This document shows positions 5,490-12,806 of a DNA stretch of 45,433 bases, in pieces. The translations under genes were made by a program, and so were the position numbers. Positions within the stretch are counted from its first letter, which is position 1; each line of letters starts with the position of its first letter. Under the pieces are notes generated by a model that worked only from the letters and a program-made list of their open reading frames with translations, did not search any database and was not told the origin of the DNA. The stretch is from positions 1 to 45,433 of IMG/VR virus record IMGVR_UViG_3300046747_000467. One strand, given 5' to 3'. Source of the stretch: a virus.

Positions 5490-5508
5490 ACGAGCCCTTG
5501 GAGGACCT

Positions 5509-5868
5509 ATGACCATTCGAACCATCATCCTTTCCGCCCTGCTCGCCTCGTCGGCCATTGCCGCACCGAAGGCGCCGAAAGCCCACCTTGACTACCTCGT
5601 GTGCACGGTCGAGGCCGGCAAGGTCCACGTGTGGGAGATTGAAACCACTGCGCCGAAAGCCCTCGCAACGGCCAAGCTACTCGACCGGACGCATGCGAAC
5701 GGCAACGCGCCTCACCTCGTCATTGTCAGCGACTCGGCCGAGTACGAAGCGCCCAAGACCCGGACCGAAGCGCAGTGCGCGAAGCTTGCTCCGGCCACGG
5801 ACTCTTACGACGCACTGAATGACCCCAAGTGGATGGCAGCGTGCGAAGCGGGCAAGGTGCTTCCGTGA
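5509..5868 (+). CDS. Exported hypothetical protein with signal peptide
   Basis: 119 residues. The N-terminus MTIRTIILSALLASSAIAAP is a typical Sec signal peptide with an AIA cleavage motif near residue 19. The mature part is hydrophilic with three cysteines (VCTVE, AQCAK, AACEA). The ATG at 5509 is supported by GGAGGA 5 nt upstream. Phage-encoded periplasmic proteins often alter host envelope traits such as superinfection resistance, but there is no family match to say so here. Confidence 0.8.
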   Translation: MTIRTIILSALLASSAIAAPKAPKAHLDYLVCTVEAGKVHVWEIETTAPKALATAKLLDRTHANGNAPHLVIVSDSAEYEAPKTRTEAQCAKLAPATDSYDALNDPKWMAACEAGKVLP

Positions 5869-6242
5869 CCTGCTACGTAGGCGAGGGGGAACTGATCTGC
5901 GAGGACTGCGCCGTCGACATGTCCGACGACGAGATGGCCATTGGGGGCGAAACGGATTCCCCACCGCATTGCGCCTATTGCCATCGGCCGCTCGGTGATG
6001 ACTTCGAGCTCACAAGCGAGGGGAAAGCCTACGTAATGCAGGCTATCCGCGATGCTCTCAAGCGCGGCACCCGGAACGCCCCAAACGGGCACCTCGAAGG
6101 GTACTACGCCGGCACTGGCCCCCATGCTGTTTTGCGAGATTGGGTCGACCTATGGCTCGATCGCGGACTCTACCGGGCCGACAAGCGCGACAGGCGAACC
6201 GTTGAATTGTTCATGCACTGGACGAGGGGCGAGGCCAGCTAA
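5865..6242 (+). CDS. Zinc-ribbon hypothetical protein, 125 aa
   Basis: GTG start at 5865 overlaps the previous stop (GTGA). Begins (M)TCYVGEGELICEDCAVDMS. CEDC at about 12-15 and CAYC about 24 residues later form a probable zinc ribbon. The C-terminal half is helical and charged. Function not known. Confidence 0.7.
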   Translation: MTCYVGEGELICEDCAVDMSDDEMAIGGETDSPPHCAYCHRPLGDDFELTSEGKAYVMQAIRDALKRGTRNAPNGHLEGYYAGTGPHAVLRDWVDLWLDRGLYRADKRDRRTVELFMHWTRGEAS

Positions 6243-6245
6243 CCC

Positions 6246-6289
6246 GCCCGGTTGACGCTCGCTCCCTTCGGAATGAGCGCCAGCCGGGC
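6246..6289 (+). promoter_or_regulatory. Large intergenic hairpin, copy 2
   Basis: GCCCGGTTGACGCTC (6246-6260) pairs with GAGCGCCAGCCGGGC (6275-6289): 13 Watson-Crick pairs, one G-U and one mismatch, around a 14-nt loop. The left arm and the loop (CTCCC..CGGA) match the hairpin at 5444-5489. It starts 4 nt after one stop codon and ends 29 nt before the next ATG, so it is confined to the intergenic space. Confidence 0.7.
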
Positions 6290-6318
6290 CGATTAGGGCC
6301 CTACACGAGGAGACGACA

Positions 6319-6657
6319 ATGGCTAAGCGTTACATCGGGGATGCTGTAATCCGCATCGCGTACCATGACGAAGGTGACTACCGGGGGACCATCTCAGCGG
6401 GGGGCAAGTGCTGGCGCTTCCGTGACTTGAAAGCGCCGGCTATCGGCCATGGCGCGGGAGTCGGCTATGACTCCTCGAAAGCCTACGACGAGATGGCGTC
6501 GAGCGCGGTCGGGTTCGGCGGCTACTACACGACGCACAATCGCGGCGAGGACTGCCCGGAGTGGGCTCCCCCGGCTGAGGTGGCGGACGCCATCGATGAG
6601 GCTGCCAGCTGGGCGCAAGACGACTCCGGTGAGTACCAGGTTCGGAGGCGCCCGTGA
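6319..6657 (+). CDS. Hypothetical protein, 112 aa
   Basis: ATG with GAGGAG upstream. Begins MAKRYIGDAVIRIAYHDEGD, a beta-rich N-terminus with YRGTISAGGKCWRF, then a Gly/Tyr-rich centre. It may be a small beta-sandwich protein. No family recognised. Confidence 0.7.
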   Translation: MAKRYIGDAVIRIAYHDEGDYRGTISAGGKCWRFRDLKAPAIGHGAGVGYDSSKAYDEMASSAVGFGGYYTTHNRGEDCPEWAPPAEVADAIDEAASWAQDDSGEYQVRRRP

Positions 6658-6821
6658 ACGCGCATCGATTCGCAGGACGTGACGGACTACGCCTCACCCT
6701 CACCCGCAAGGGGGGCGTTTACCTCGTAAGCATCTCCCGGGACGGTGACCGTCGGGAGGAGCCCTACAGCAATCGCGAGGACGCTTGGGAGCGTATCAAC
6801 GCGCTACGGGGGGAGTCGTGA
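6654..6821 (+). CDS. Hypothetical protein, 55 aa
   Basis: GTG start overlaps the previous stop (GTGA), and its own stop overlaps the next GTG. The product starts (M)NAHRFAGRDGLRLTLTRKG and continues GVYLVSISRDGDRREEPYS, a short beta-strand pattern. Supported by coupling on both sides. Function unknown. Confidence 0.6.
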   Translation: MNAHRFAGRDGLRLTLTRKGGVYLVSISRDGDRREEPYSNREDAWERINALRGES

Positions 6822-7129
6822 AAGCGTTGCTGCCCTGTCCGTTCTGCGGGGCGCACAATCTCGAGAATCTCTATGCCGCCGAACGCGGAACGCTGTCTCC
6901 GGTGCATTGCATCGACTGCGGAGCAGCCGGACCGCTCGCGTCTCGTCTCGATGGGCGCAAAGGGCACGACCTTGCGAATGGGCTCGACGCTTGGAACGCG
7001 AGAGCCGACGAGAGCCTGCGGCCTCATCAGTTGCGCTCGCTCGCCATCCTGCTCGGATTGTCCCGCGACGCTTCCTTCGCCGAATGCTGCGCCACACTGA
7101 CCTCATTGCTTGACAAGGTGACCCCATGA
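6818..7129 (+). CDS. Lar-family restriction alleviation-like protein
   Basis: 103 residues, GTG start overlapping the previous stop. The layout matches the Lar family: LLPCPFCGA at the N-terminus, CIDCGAAGPLAS in the middle, then a DAWNARADE helix. Lar proteins reduce cleavage by host type I restriction enzymes (E. coli Rac prophage Lar). The C-terminal 35 residues form an additional helical tail. Many Lar-like zinc ribbons are only sequence relatives, so the antirestriction role is inferred. Confidence 0.75.
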   Translation: MKALLPCPFCGAHNLENLYAAERGTLSPVHCIDCGAAGPLASRLDGRKGHDLANGLDAWNARADESLRPHQLRSLAILLGLSRDASFAECCATLTSLLDKVTP

Positions 7130-7461
7130 AACAGCCCGCCAACGAAACCTGTCTCGCCGTAGAGCTCTGGCTTGCCCGGCGGGATACCCGCAACGGCTCC
7201 GTCACTCCCTTCGGTGCGGCCAAGATAGCCGCGGAGCTCTGTCGGCTCGGGCGGCGCTTCAAGGCCCTCTCAGAGCGGCTCTGTAACGAGCCTGACCCCA
7301 CGGGTCGAACGGGGCGTAGTCGCGACGCGGTGACGAAGGGCATCCTGAAACTCTGCGAGCCCTTCCACGCAGTGCCTGACTCTCACAGCTCGGGCCTGAT
7401 TGTGATCTTGCGAACGAAGGGCCCCGGCAGTCGCGGGACCGAGGAGACGGCGCTCCTATGA
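7126..7461 (+). CDS. Hypothetical protein, 111 aa
   Basis: ATGA overlap with the Lar-like gene. Begins MKQPANETCLAVELWLARRD. Basic and helical centre (KIAAELCRLGRRFKALSERL), possibly an HTH-like nucleic acid binder. No family recognised. Confidence 0.65.
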   Translation: MKQPANETCLAVELWLARRDTRNGSVTPFGAAKIAAELCRLGRRFKALSERLCNEPDPTGRTGRSRDAVTKGILKLCEPFHAVPDSHSSGLIVILRTKGPGSRGTEETALL

Positions 7462-7775
7462 AAGCTTCATTCGTTGCCCTGCTGCTCGCCTCGTGTGGTG
7501 GCGTCGCTGTTAGCCCCACATCGCATCAGGAAACCCCGCTTGACCGCTACGTAGACGCCATCTGCGTTCGCCATGAGCTCTGCGGCTCGCCCTATGCCCC
7601 TGTCTCATCGGGGGGCATCGATACGGGCGACTGTCGCGAGTCGGTTCGCCTGTTCGAGACTGAGGTCGTCAAGGTGGACACGGACGCTTGTCTCGATGCC
7701 ATGGCCGTTGCGGTCAAGGCCGACACCTACCCTTGTTTTGCGGCCGGCTACTGGCCGAAGGAGTGCGCGCGATGA
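7458..7775 (+). CDS. Cys-rich lipoprotein
   Basis: 105 residues starting MKASFVALLLASCGGVAVSP, a type II signal peptide with lipobox LLASC at residues 9-13. The mature part has six further cysteines (ICVRHELCG, DCRES, ACLDA, PCFAA, KECAR), which suggests disulfides in the periplasm or outer leaflet. Lipoproteins of lysogenic or early phage genes commonly block superinfection. The pattern resembles secreted proteins of myxobacteria, which is only a host hint. Confidence 0.8.
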   Translation: MKASFVALLLASCGGVAVSPTSHQETPLDRYVDAICVRHELCGSPYAPVSSGGIDTGDCRESVRLFETEVVKVDTDACLDAMAVAVKADTYPCFAAGYWPKECAR

Positions 7776-7936
7776 ATCCGAAAGACGACGATACCCAAGA
7801 GCCGACATCATGCGGCTATACCTTTGCCGAATGGCTCCGTTGCGCTGGACGGCAAGACTCCGCGTCATACTGTGACCTTCGCGCAGCCTGGCGAGCAGGA
7901 GAGCTTCCGGACGATTATCGTCAGGAGTCGCCATGA
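7772..7936 (+). CDS. Hypothetical protein, 54 aa
   Basis: ATGA overlap with the lipoprotein gene. MNPKDDDTQEPTSCGYTFAE, then WLRCAGRQDSASYCDLRAAW. Three cysteines and a WLR..W helical motif. Too short to assign. Confidence 0.6.
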   Translation: MNPKDDDTQEPTSCGYTFAEWLRCAGRQDSASYCDLRAAWRAGELPDDYRQESP

Positions 7937-8229
7937 ACACGAAAGAATTCACCGAGAACACCATCCGCGCCGCGGGCGGTACCCTCGAAGCTATCGGGCA
8001 CTTCCGCCAGGGCGAGCTGCACCTAGTCGACCCGAGGGGCCGCGAGCCGCGCTGGACGGGGGTCGTCACCCTCTACAGCGACCCGACGAACCCTCACGCC
8101 TCTATCGAGCTCCACGGCGTCTCGCCCGACTTGTTAGAGGCCCTCTTGCGGCTGCTCGACATGGGGCCGGCCATGGCGGGGGAAGCTCTCTCGCGAGTCA
8201 TTGCGGAGGCTGCGACCTATGACCCTTGA
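7933..8229 (+). CDS. Hypothetical protein, 98 aa
   Basis: Coupled by ATGA. Begins MNTKEFTENTIRAAGGTLEA. An alpha/beta mix with a Leu-rich helix (DLLEALLRLLDMG) near the centre. No family recognised. Confidence 0.65.
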   Translation: MNTKEFTENTIRAAGGTLEAIGHFRQGELHLVDPRGREPRWTGVVTLYSDPTNPHASIELHGVSPDLLEALLRLLDMGPAMAGEALSRVIAEAATYDP

Positions 8230-8458
8230 AGACCACTTGCACACCGCTCTCCGTGCCATCGACGACGCTATCGATAGCCTGGATTCGGGATGCCCCAAGT
8301 TTGCCCTCCGCGAGCCCATGATCCAGGTTCGCCTAGCTGTCGACGCGGCTATCGCTGCTCTCGAAGATTCCGAAGGTCCCTCTCCGCCAGCATGTCGCAC
8401 GCCTCCCGAATCCAGTCCGCTTCCGACATGTCCGGAGCCCTCCGGCGACGCTCCTTGA
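8219..8458 (+). CDS. Hypothetical protein, 79 aa, overlapping antisense RHH gene
   Basis: ATG at 8219. The first 45 residues (MTLEDHLHTALRAIDDAIDS onward) look like a real helical protein. The last 36 codons run antisense to the RHH gene at 8349-8528 and give a Pro/Ser-rich tail, so the tail is probably tolerated rather than selected, or the true protein is shorter. Confidence 0.55.
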   Translation: MTLEDHLHTALRAIDDAIDSLDSGCPKFALREPMIQVRLAVDAAIAALEDSEGPSPPACRTPPESSPLPTCPEPSGDAP

Positions 8459-8528
8459 GCGCTCGCTGATACCGGTCCGCCCGAGCTTGTTCGATGCGTA
8501 CCGGCTGGAGAACTACGTCCTTCGTCAT
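8349..8528 (-). CDS. Ribbon-helix-helix (CopG/Arc-like) regulator, 59 aa
   Basis: A minus-strand gene inside the rightward operon region. Product: MTKDVVLQPVRIEQARADRY, then QRALKERRRRAPDMSEADWI and REACDMLAERDLRNLREQR. The order of a beta-strand with alternating residues (VVLQPVRIE), a first helix, an S-x-W/I turn and a second helix (DWIREACDMLAERDL) is the classic RHH metJ/Arc fold. It is divergently transcribed from 8618, with two tandem TTGYKATRCA elements in the 90-bp gap. RHH dimers commonly bind tandem repeats one helical turn apart, so autoregulation and a dispersed regulon are likely. Confidence 0.75.
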   Translation of the reverse strand: MTKDVVLQPVRIEQARADRYQRALKERRRRAPDMSEADWIREACDMLAERDLRNLREQR

Positions 8529-8539
8529 GGTCCGACCTT

Positions 8540-8559
8540 AGCATAGCAATGCGATGCAA
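8540..8559 (-). promoter_or_regulatory. Tandem 10-bp element (copy 3), before RHH gene
   Basis: The minus strand reads TTGCATCGCA TTGCTATGCT, ending in a TATGCT -10-like hexamer 11 nt before the RHH start codon. It is placed to control the RHH gene. Confidence 0.6.
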
Positions 8560-8565
8560 GGAACC

Positions 8566-8593
8566 TTGACGGATTGTTATGCAATGTGATACG
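8566..8593 (+). promoter_or_regulatory. Rightward promoter with tandem 10-bp element (copy 4)
   Basis: TTGACG at 8566-8571, 16-nt spacer, GATACG at 8588-8593. The spacer and -10 form TTGTTATGCA ATGTGATACG (8574-8593), a diverged tandem element. It leads to the small gene at 8618 and the ERF/nuclease/helicase operon. A 14-bp gap separates it from copy 3, and the two point in opposite directions. Confidence 0.65.
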
Positions 8594-8617
8594 TGACCGA
8601 ACACCCAGGAGAACACG

Positions 8618-8791
8618 ATGAACCTCACCCGATCCGACATCCGAAACCTCGAAAGCAACGAGAAGGCGGCCCGCCCGAACCGATTCACCGGTAAGTGGCG
8701 CGGGCAGTACTTCTTCAAGGGCTACCTCTGGAACGGCCCGCCAAACCATATCGGCAATCGCAGCGAGGGGCACCCGGTGACCACCCTATGA
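8618..8791 (+). CDS. Hypothetical protein, 57 aa
   Basis: ATG preceded by AGGAGAAC. Starts MNLTRSDIRNLESNEKAARP and continues NRFTGKWRGQYFFKGYLWNG. First gene after the rightward promoter at 8566, and it overlaps the ERF gene (ATGA). No family recognised. Confidence 0.65.
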   Translation: MNLTRSDIRNLESNEKAARPNRFTGKWRGQYFFKGYLWNGPPNHIGNRSEGHPVTTL

Positions 8792-9585
8792 CCGATCATT
8801 CCGACACGATGCTCCCGCCTCCCATTCTTGCTCCCGTCGCTTACAAGCGAAGCGAGTCCCTCGTTCACCTTGCCCCGGCACTGGCCAAGGCCATGGGCGC
8901 CATGGGGGCAGCGGCGAAGGATTCCACGAATCCCCACTTCAAGAGCAAGTATGCCGACCTCGCCTCGTGCCATGGGGCAGCGGTGGGCCCCTTGACCGAT
9001 AACGGGCTCTCGTTCCCCATGTTCCCGATGGTCGAGCCGGCCTCCGAAGGGGTCGTGGTGACCATTACCGCCCTCCTACTCCACGAGTCCGGGGAGTACT
9101 TCGAGGGGAGCATTACCATCCCGACGAAGGATGCTCATGCCCAGGCCATCGGGTCGGCCATGACCTACGGCCGGCGGTACCTGTACTGCATGGTCGGCAT
9201 CGTGGCGGACGATGACGATGGGAACGCCGCGGTAGGGCGCCAGGCTCCCCCGGAGAAGCGCCGCGAGCCCCCCCCCGCCCCGAAGGCCAAGGAGACCCCG
9301 AAAGCCTCTGAGCGGCCGGCTGAGGCGGCCCCGGAGGATGACATGAGGCCTCACCCCGAGGCCAAGGCTACCGACGACCAGACCAAGCGGACCAAGGAGC
9401 TCCTGAAAGCGCACGGCTTTGGACCGGGGGAGCGCAACGCGGGGATGCAGGGCGCCTTCGCGAAGCATGTCACCGGCAGGATGCCAGCTGACCTCACGGT
9501 AGCCGATGCGGACTTACTCATTGCCACGCTGAGGGATGCGGGACTTCGAGGGGATGCGCTCGAGGCTATTGGGGGGCACCCGTGA
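8788..9585 (+). CDS. erf: ERF-family single-strand annealing recombinase
   Basis: 265 residues. The ERF superfamily core is clear: LAPALAKAMGAMGAA, then NPHFKSKYADLAS and the signature AQAIGSAMTYGRRYLYCMVG at about residues 119-138, followed by DDDDGNAA. ERF proteins anneal complementary single strands during phage recombination and genome circularisation. A Pro/Lys/Ala-rich linker (about 150-195) leads to a helical C-terminal domain. It is followed within 225 bp by a Cas4-like nuclease gene, the usual partner arrangement. Confidence 0.93.
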   Translation: MTDHSDTMLPPPILAPVAYKRSESLVHLAPALAKAMGAMGAAAKDSTNPHFKSKYADLASCHGAAVGPLTDNGLSFPMFPMVEPASEGVVVTITALLLHESGEYFEGSITIPTKDAHAQAIGSAMTYGRRYLYCMVGIVADDDDGNAAVGRQAPPEKRREPPPAPKAKETPKASERPAEAAPEDDMRPHPEAKATDDQTKRTKELLKAHGFGPGERNAGMQGAFAKHVTGRMPADLTVADADLLIATLRDAGLRGDALEAIGGHP

Positions 9586-9809
9586 GCGCCTTCCCGCTCG
9601 ATGAGCGCTATCGCAATGACGACGTGTTCCGCACGCTGGTGGATGTATTCCGCAGCATAATAGCGAATGCGGAAGTGACCGGGGTGGCGGATCCGGGGGA
9701 GCTACGAACGGCGCTGACGTATGCCTGCGTCTTGCGTGAGCTGTACCGAACCAACACCCGTCTCGTTTTTAACCCTATCACCGGTGAACTCGTGAAGGTG
9801 CCGACGTGA
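9582..9809 (+). CDS. Hypothetical protein, 75 aa
   Basis: GTG start overlaps the ERF stop (GTGA). Begins (M)SAFPLDERYRNDDVFRTLV and is mostly helical. It sits between the ERF and nuclease genes, so it may be an accessory of that pair, but has no known family. Confidence 0.65.
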   Translation: MSAFPLDERYRNDDVFRTLVDVFRSIIANAEVTGVADPGELRTALTYACVLRELYRTNTRLVFNPITGELVKVPT

Positions 9810-10786
9810 TTGAGGGGAATCGTTTGTCCAGCCTGCCCCTCGCCCGCTACTGCGGGCAGGCCCCACTGCTCGGTGCCGCCGTCGATGAGAGCGGGCGCGC
9901 TGCTCTCCGGGGAACCGCCTTCCACGCCAACGCAGCCGGCGTCAAGGGCGACCACATGGCGCGACTCACGCCCGAGGAGCGAGCCGAGGTAGAGGCGGCG
10001 CATCGCCCCGCCCCGGTTCGCTACAAGGTTGCCCCCGGCGTGGAGGTTGACCTCCACTATGAAGACGCATCGAAGGAGCAGGAGGTCACGCTCAAGCAGG
10101 GCGACGTCGTATCGGTCGGTCACCTCGACCTTGCGTGGGTCGTGGAGGTCAACGGCTTCCGTATCGCCATTGTCGGGGACATCAAGTGGTCGGAGTTCAC
10201 CGACGAGGACGGGCCCAAATCCCTTCAGGTTCAGGCCTACGGCTTCGCGTGGGCACTGAAGAACAACTGCACTCACTTCCTTTGCGGCATCTGGGCTGCG
10301 ACGGAAGGGGTGTGGTCGTGGGGGGAACTCATCGAGGTGGACGGCTTCGAGGCGGCGGACATCTGGCGCGACATCGCCTTCGCCATGGCGAACCGGGGCG
10401 GCCCTCACGTTACCGGGGCGCACTGCCGACGGTGCTGGAGTCGCTTCCGGTGCCCCGCTTACCTCATGCCCCCCGAGGTGGCCTCGAGCTCGCTCGCTCC
10501 GTTGACTGACGAGCGTCTCATCACTCCGGAGCGTCTCCTGGCTCTGAAGGTGGCGAGGGACCGAGCGGCAGGGACTCTCGAGGCCGTGGACGAGTTCCTC
10601 AAGGATGCGGCTATCAAGATGGGCGGCATCCCAGACGGTAATGGGAAGGTGTGGCGCTCGACCATGACGAAGGGGCGAGAGTCGCTCGACCAGAAGGCTC
10701 TGAAGGAACACTACGGAGAGGATGCTCTCAAGGCATTCACGAAGCAGGGGAAGCCGTTCTCGACAATGCGCTGGGTGAACGAATGA
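9806..10786 (+). CDS. Cas4/RecB-like PD-(D/E)XK nuclease with putative Fe-S cluster
   Basis: 326 residues, GTG start coupled to the previous stop. Motifs in order: RGTAFH near residue 38, SVGHLDLA (Asp about 108), IVGDIKWSE (Asp125, Lys127) and QVQAYGFA (Gln141/143, Tyr145), the RecB/Cas4 nuclease signature. Four cysteines are placed as in Cas4 and AddB: one N-terminal (RYCGQ, about 16) and three C-terminal (CRRC and CPAY, about 207, 210, 216). It probably resects DNA ends to feed the ERF annealing protein. The residue numbers are hand counts. Confidence 0.85.
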   Translation: MIEGNRLSSLPLARYCGQAPLLGAAVDESGRAALRGTAFHANAAGVKGDHMARLTPEERAEVEAAHRPAPVRYKVAPGVEVDLHYEDASKEQEVTLKQGDVVSVGHLDLAWVVEVNGFRIAIVGDIKWSEFTDEDGPKSLQVQAYGFAWALKNNCTHFLCGIWAATEGVWSWGELIEVDGFEAADIWRDIAFAMANRGGPHVTGAHCRRCWSRFRCPAYLMPPEVASSSLAPLTDERLITPERLLALKVARDRAAGTLEAVDEFLKDAAIKMGGIPDGNGKVWRSTMTKGRESLDQKALKEHYGEDALKAFTKQGKPFSTMRWVNE

Positions 10787-10956
10787 CCTACGAGTTTTTC
10801 ACGACCAGGCACCTGAAGATTGGGCAGCTGGCCCCGCCTGACATGCGCGATGGCTGGGACCTCGTCGGCATTGCGGTGGAGACTGTCGCTACCTCGATAT
10901 TCGGGGAACCGAACGAGCGCATCGTCGCAGCGTGGAGAAGGGAGGCGTCGCGATGA
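10783..10956 (+). CDS. Hypothetical protein, 57 aa
   Basis: ATGA overlap with the nuclease gene. MTYEFFTTRHLKIGQLAPPD, then MRDGWDLVGIAVETVATSIF. Small alpha/beta protein of unknown role, coupled between the nuclease and the ParB-like gene. Confidence 0.65.
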   Translation: MTYEFFTTRHLKIGQLAPPDMRDGWDLVGIAVETVATSIFGEPNERIVAAWRREASR

Positions 10957-11948
10957 AACACATCGGCATCCGCAAGGTGAAGCTGAAGAACCTCATCCTC
11001 CCGGGCGACTTCAAGAAGCGCCTGAAAGAAGAGTCGTCCCTCAGCATGGCGGAGAGCATCCGGCAGCACGGGTGCCTCTATCCCCCGCTCATGTCGACGG
11101 ACCTGGAGATTCTCGACGGCCTGACGCGCACCGCGGCCCATTTCATCCTCGACGAGCACGAGATGTCCACCCATATGGTCGAGGTCGAGAAGTGGGAGCG
11201 GGACATCATCATGCGGGTGCCGAACCTCGAACGCCGTCACGACCCCGAGGAGCGAGCCCGCCTCATCAAGGAACTCCACGCGATGTATTCGGACATCGCC
11301 AACGGCACCCCGACCATCACGGGTGACGACGTGCAGTCAGGGCAGACGCTCTTCGACATGGTGGAGAAGGGCGAGCTCGAGATAGTAGAGGCCCGCCATG
11401 GCTTCCCCAAGCGCCCCGAGGGCATCGTCCTGGCGCAAGTGGCCAAGGACATGAAGATGTCCCCCGGGGCCGTCAGGGCGAGCCTACGACGGAAGCCGAA
11501 GCCGAAGAGCGAGTCGACCCTCCCCGACATCGAGACGTGGGGGCTCACGCTCCCTGAGGCCCAGGTGAAGGAACTCCGAAAGGTACAAGTCAACTTCGAC
11601 GACGCGGGGCACAAGCTCTCCTATGCCTTGGGGCGACTGAAGGACGCCAAGGGCTTCGTGCCGGAGGGGAAGCTTCAGCGACTCCGGGCGGCTGTCGAGG
11701 AAGCGTGCTCGTTCGTCCGCAACGCGAGGCCGGAGTGCGTCTGCGCGTACTGCAAGATGGATCCCGAGAAGCAACCGAACTGCGGGGCTTGCTTCGCGAC
11801 GGGCATCCTGCCGGCGAACGCGGTCAAGGCCATCCCGCCGGAGCTGAGAGGCGTGGCTCTGTCTCCGCTGGGGGCGAGCGACGCCTCGTCCGACGAGGAG
11901 CTGGGCGGAGTGGTCGTCGATGCGGAAGACCCGTGGGGGCTCACATGA
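10953..11948 (+). CDS. ParB-like nuclease-domain protein with zinc ribbon
   Basis: 331 residues, ATG preceded by GGGAGG. The N-terminal 130 residues fit the ParB/Sulfiredoxin fold: VKLKNLILPGDF, then SMAESIRQHGCLYPPLM and LEILDGLTRTAAHFIL. A central helix-turn-helix-like region (VLAQVAKDMKMSPGAVRASL) follows, then a C-terminal zinc site CVCAYC...CGAC. No ParA gene is present, so plasmid-style partition is unlikely; a DNA-binding or nuclease role in replication is more likely. Confidence 0.8.
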   Translation: MKHIGIRKVKLKNLILPGDFKKRLKEESSLSMAESIRQHGCLYPPLMSTDLEILDGLTRTAAHFILDEHEMSTHMVEVEKWERDIIMRVPNLERRHDPEERARLIKELHAMYSDIANGTPTITGDDVQSGQTLFDMVEKGELEIVEARHGFPKRPEGIVLAQVAKDMKMSPGAVRASLRRKPKPKSESTLPDIETWGLTLPEAQVKELRKVQVNFDDAGHKLSYALGRLKDAKGFVPEGKLQRLRAAVEEACSFVRNARPECVCAYCKMDPEKQPNCGACFATGILPANAVKAIPPELRGVALSPLGASDASSDEELGGVVVDAEDPWGLT

Positions 11949-12292
11949 CCGCCGACTGGTTCAGCGAAGAATGCCATTGCGGCGCCGAGATTGAATTCCC
12001 TGCCGATGCGGATGGGCTCGTCTTCCAGGATGAAGCCGTGTGGTGTCTCGAGTGCGGCTGCGCAAACCACATCGATATCCAGGAGTCCGCGGAGAGCGAC
12101 GTCGGCACCGCAAGCGCGACGACTGACGAGTATCGCGTCATCAATGTCGCTCAACCTCGATGCAACGGGGTCTGTGGAGCATGCCCGGAGTACCTCCGGC
12201 ATGAACCGCTATGTCGACTCAACTGCGAGCGCGTGCCGGTGACATGTCGCGAGAGCGCGGCGGCGCGAATTGCTGAGGGGGAGACACCATGA
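11945..12292 (+). CDS. Cys-rich zinc-binding protein, 115 aa
   Basis: ATGA overlap with the ParB-like gene. Contains CHCG, CLECGC, CNGVCGAC, CRLNC and a final C, in total about eleven cysteines, so two or three metal sites are probable. The first half, with WFSEECHCGAEIEFP, looks like a zinc ribbon. No family recognised. Confidence 0.7.
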   Translation: MTADWFSEECHCGAEIEFPADADGLVFQDEAVWCLECGCANHIDIQESAESDVGTASATTDEYRVINVAQPRCNGVCGACPEYLRHEPLCRLNCERVPVTCRESAAARIAEGETP

Positions 12293-12573
12293 ACCTCGAC
12301 GACTTGGATGAGGACCCGAAGCTCGAAGAGGTCAAACGCGCCGCTCGCATCGTTGCGGCTGCCGTTCGGTGGAGCGATACCATCCTTGGGCTACAGGCCA
12401 TGCACGACGAGCACGCCGGCCGCGGTGGCGTCACTCCCCTGACCGGCTTCCTCTCCCAGCTCGGGTCCTTCGTCTATGGGCTCCGCTGCCTCAATGGCGA
12501 TGCCGCCTTCAAGTCCTACGCGCCGGAGCTGTACTACGGCTGGCACGGGCGGACGCCTCCGGAGATGCGATGA
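12289..12573 (+). CDS. Hypothetical protein, 94 aa
   Basis: ATGA overlap. Starts MNLDDLDEDPKLEEVKRAAR and is helical, ending in a Tyr/Trp-rich segment (YAPELYYGWHG). Unknown function. Confidence 0.65.
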   Translation: MNLDDLDEDPKLEEVKRAARIVAAAVRWSDTILGLQAMHDEHAGRGGVTPLTGFLSQLGSFVYGLRCLNGDAAFKSYAPELYYGWHGRTPPEMR

Positions 12574-12806
12574 CTCAGGGTCTCATCAGCAAGTGGCAGC
12601 AAGCGCGGTTGCTAGCGGACCAGTTCATATATGACGGGCCAGTGCTCGGGAATCCGCGCAGTGAGCGCTACCGGTACCGCCGCAACGGTGTCGAGCTGGC
12701 GGATGTGGTCGATAGTTTCTTGGGGCGACATCAACTGCTCCGTGACTGCCGGATGCTGCTCGAGCAGATTGATGGGGTAGAGGCGTTCGCTCGGTGGTGC
12801 CAATAA
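12570..12806 (+). CDS. Hypothetical protein, 78 aa
   Basis: ATGA overlap with the previous gene, and its TAA overlaps the helicase ATG (TAATG). Starts MTQGLISKWQQARLLADQFI. Helical with a RYRYRRNG basic patch. It could be a helicase accessory, by position only. Confidence 0.65.
   Translation: MTQGLISKWQQARLLADQFIYDGPVLGNPRSERYRYRRNGVELADVVDSFLGRHQLLRDCRMLLEQIDGVEAFARWCQ

Noticed and set aside
9608-10711. Long minus-strand open frame opposite the Cas4-like nuclease
   Set aside because: It is antisense to a gene with clear catalytic motifs and correct coupling; its product is compositionally biased.
10953-11948. Plasmid-partition system
   Set aside because: The ParB-like protein has no ParA ATPase neighbour and no array of centromere-like repeats nearby.
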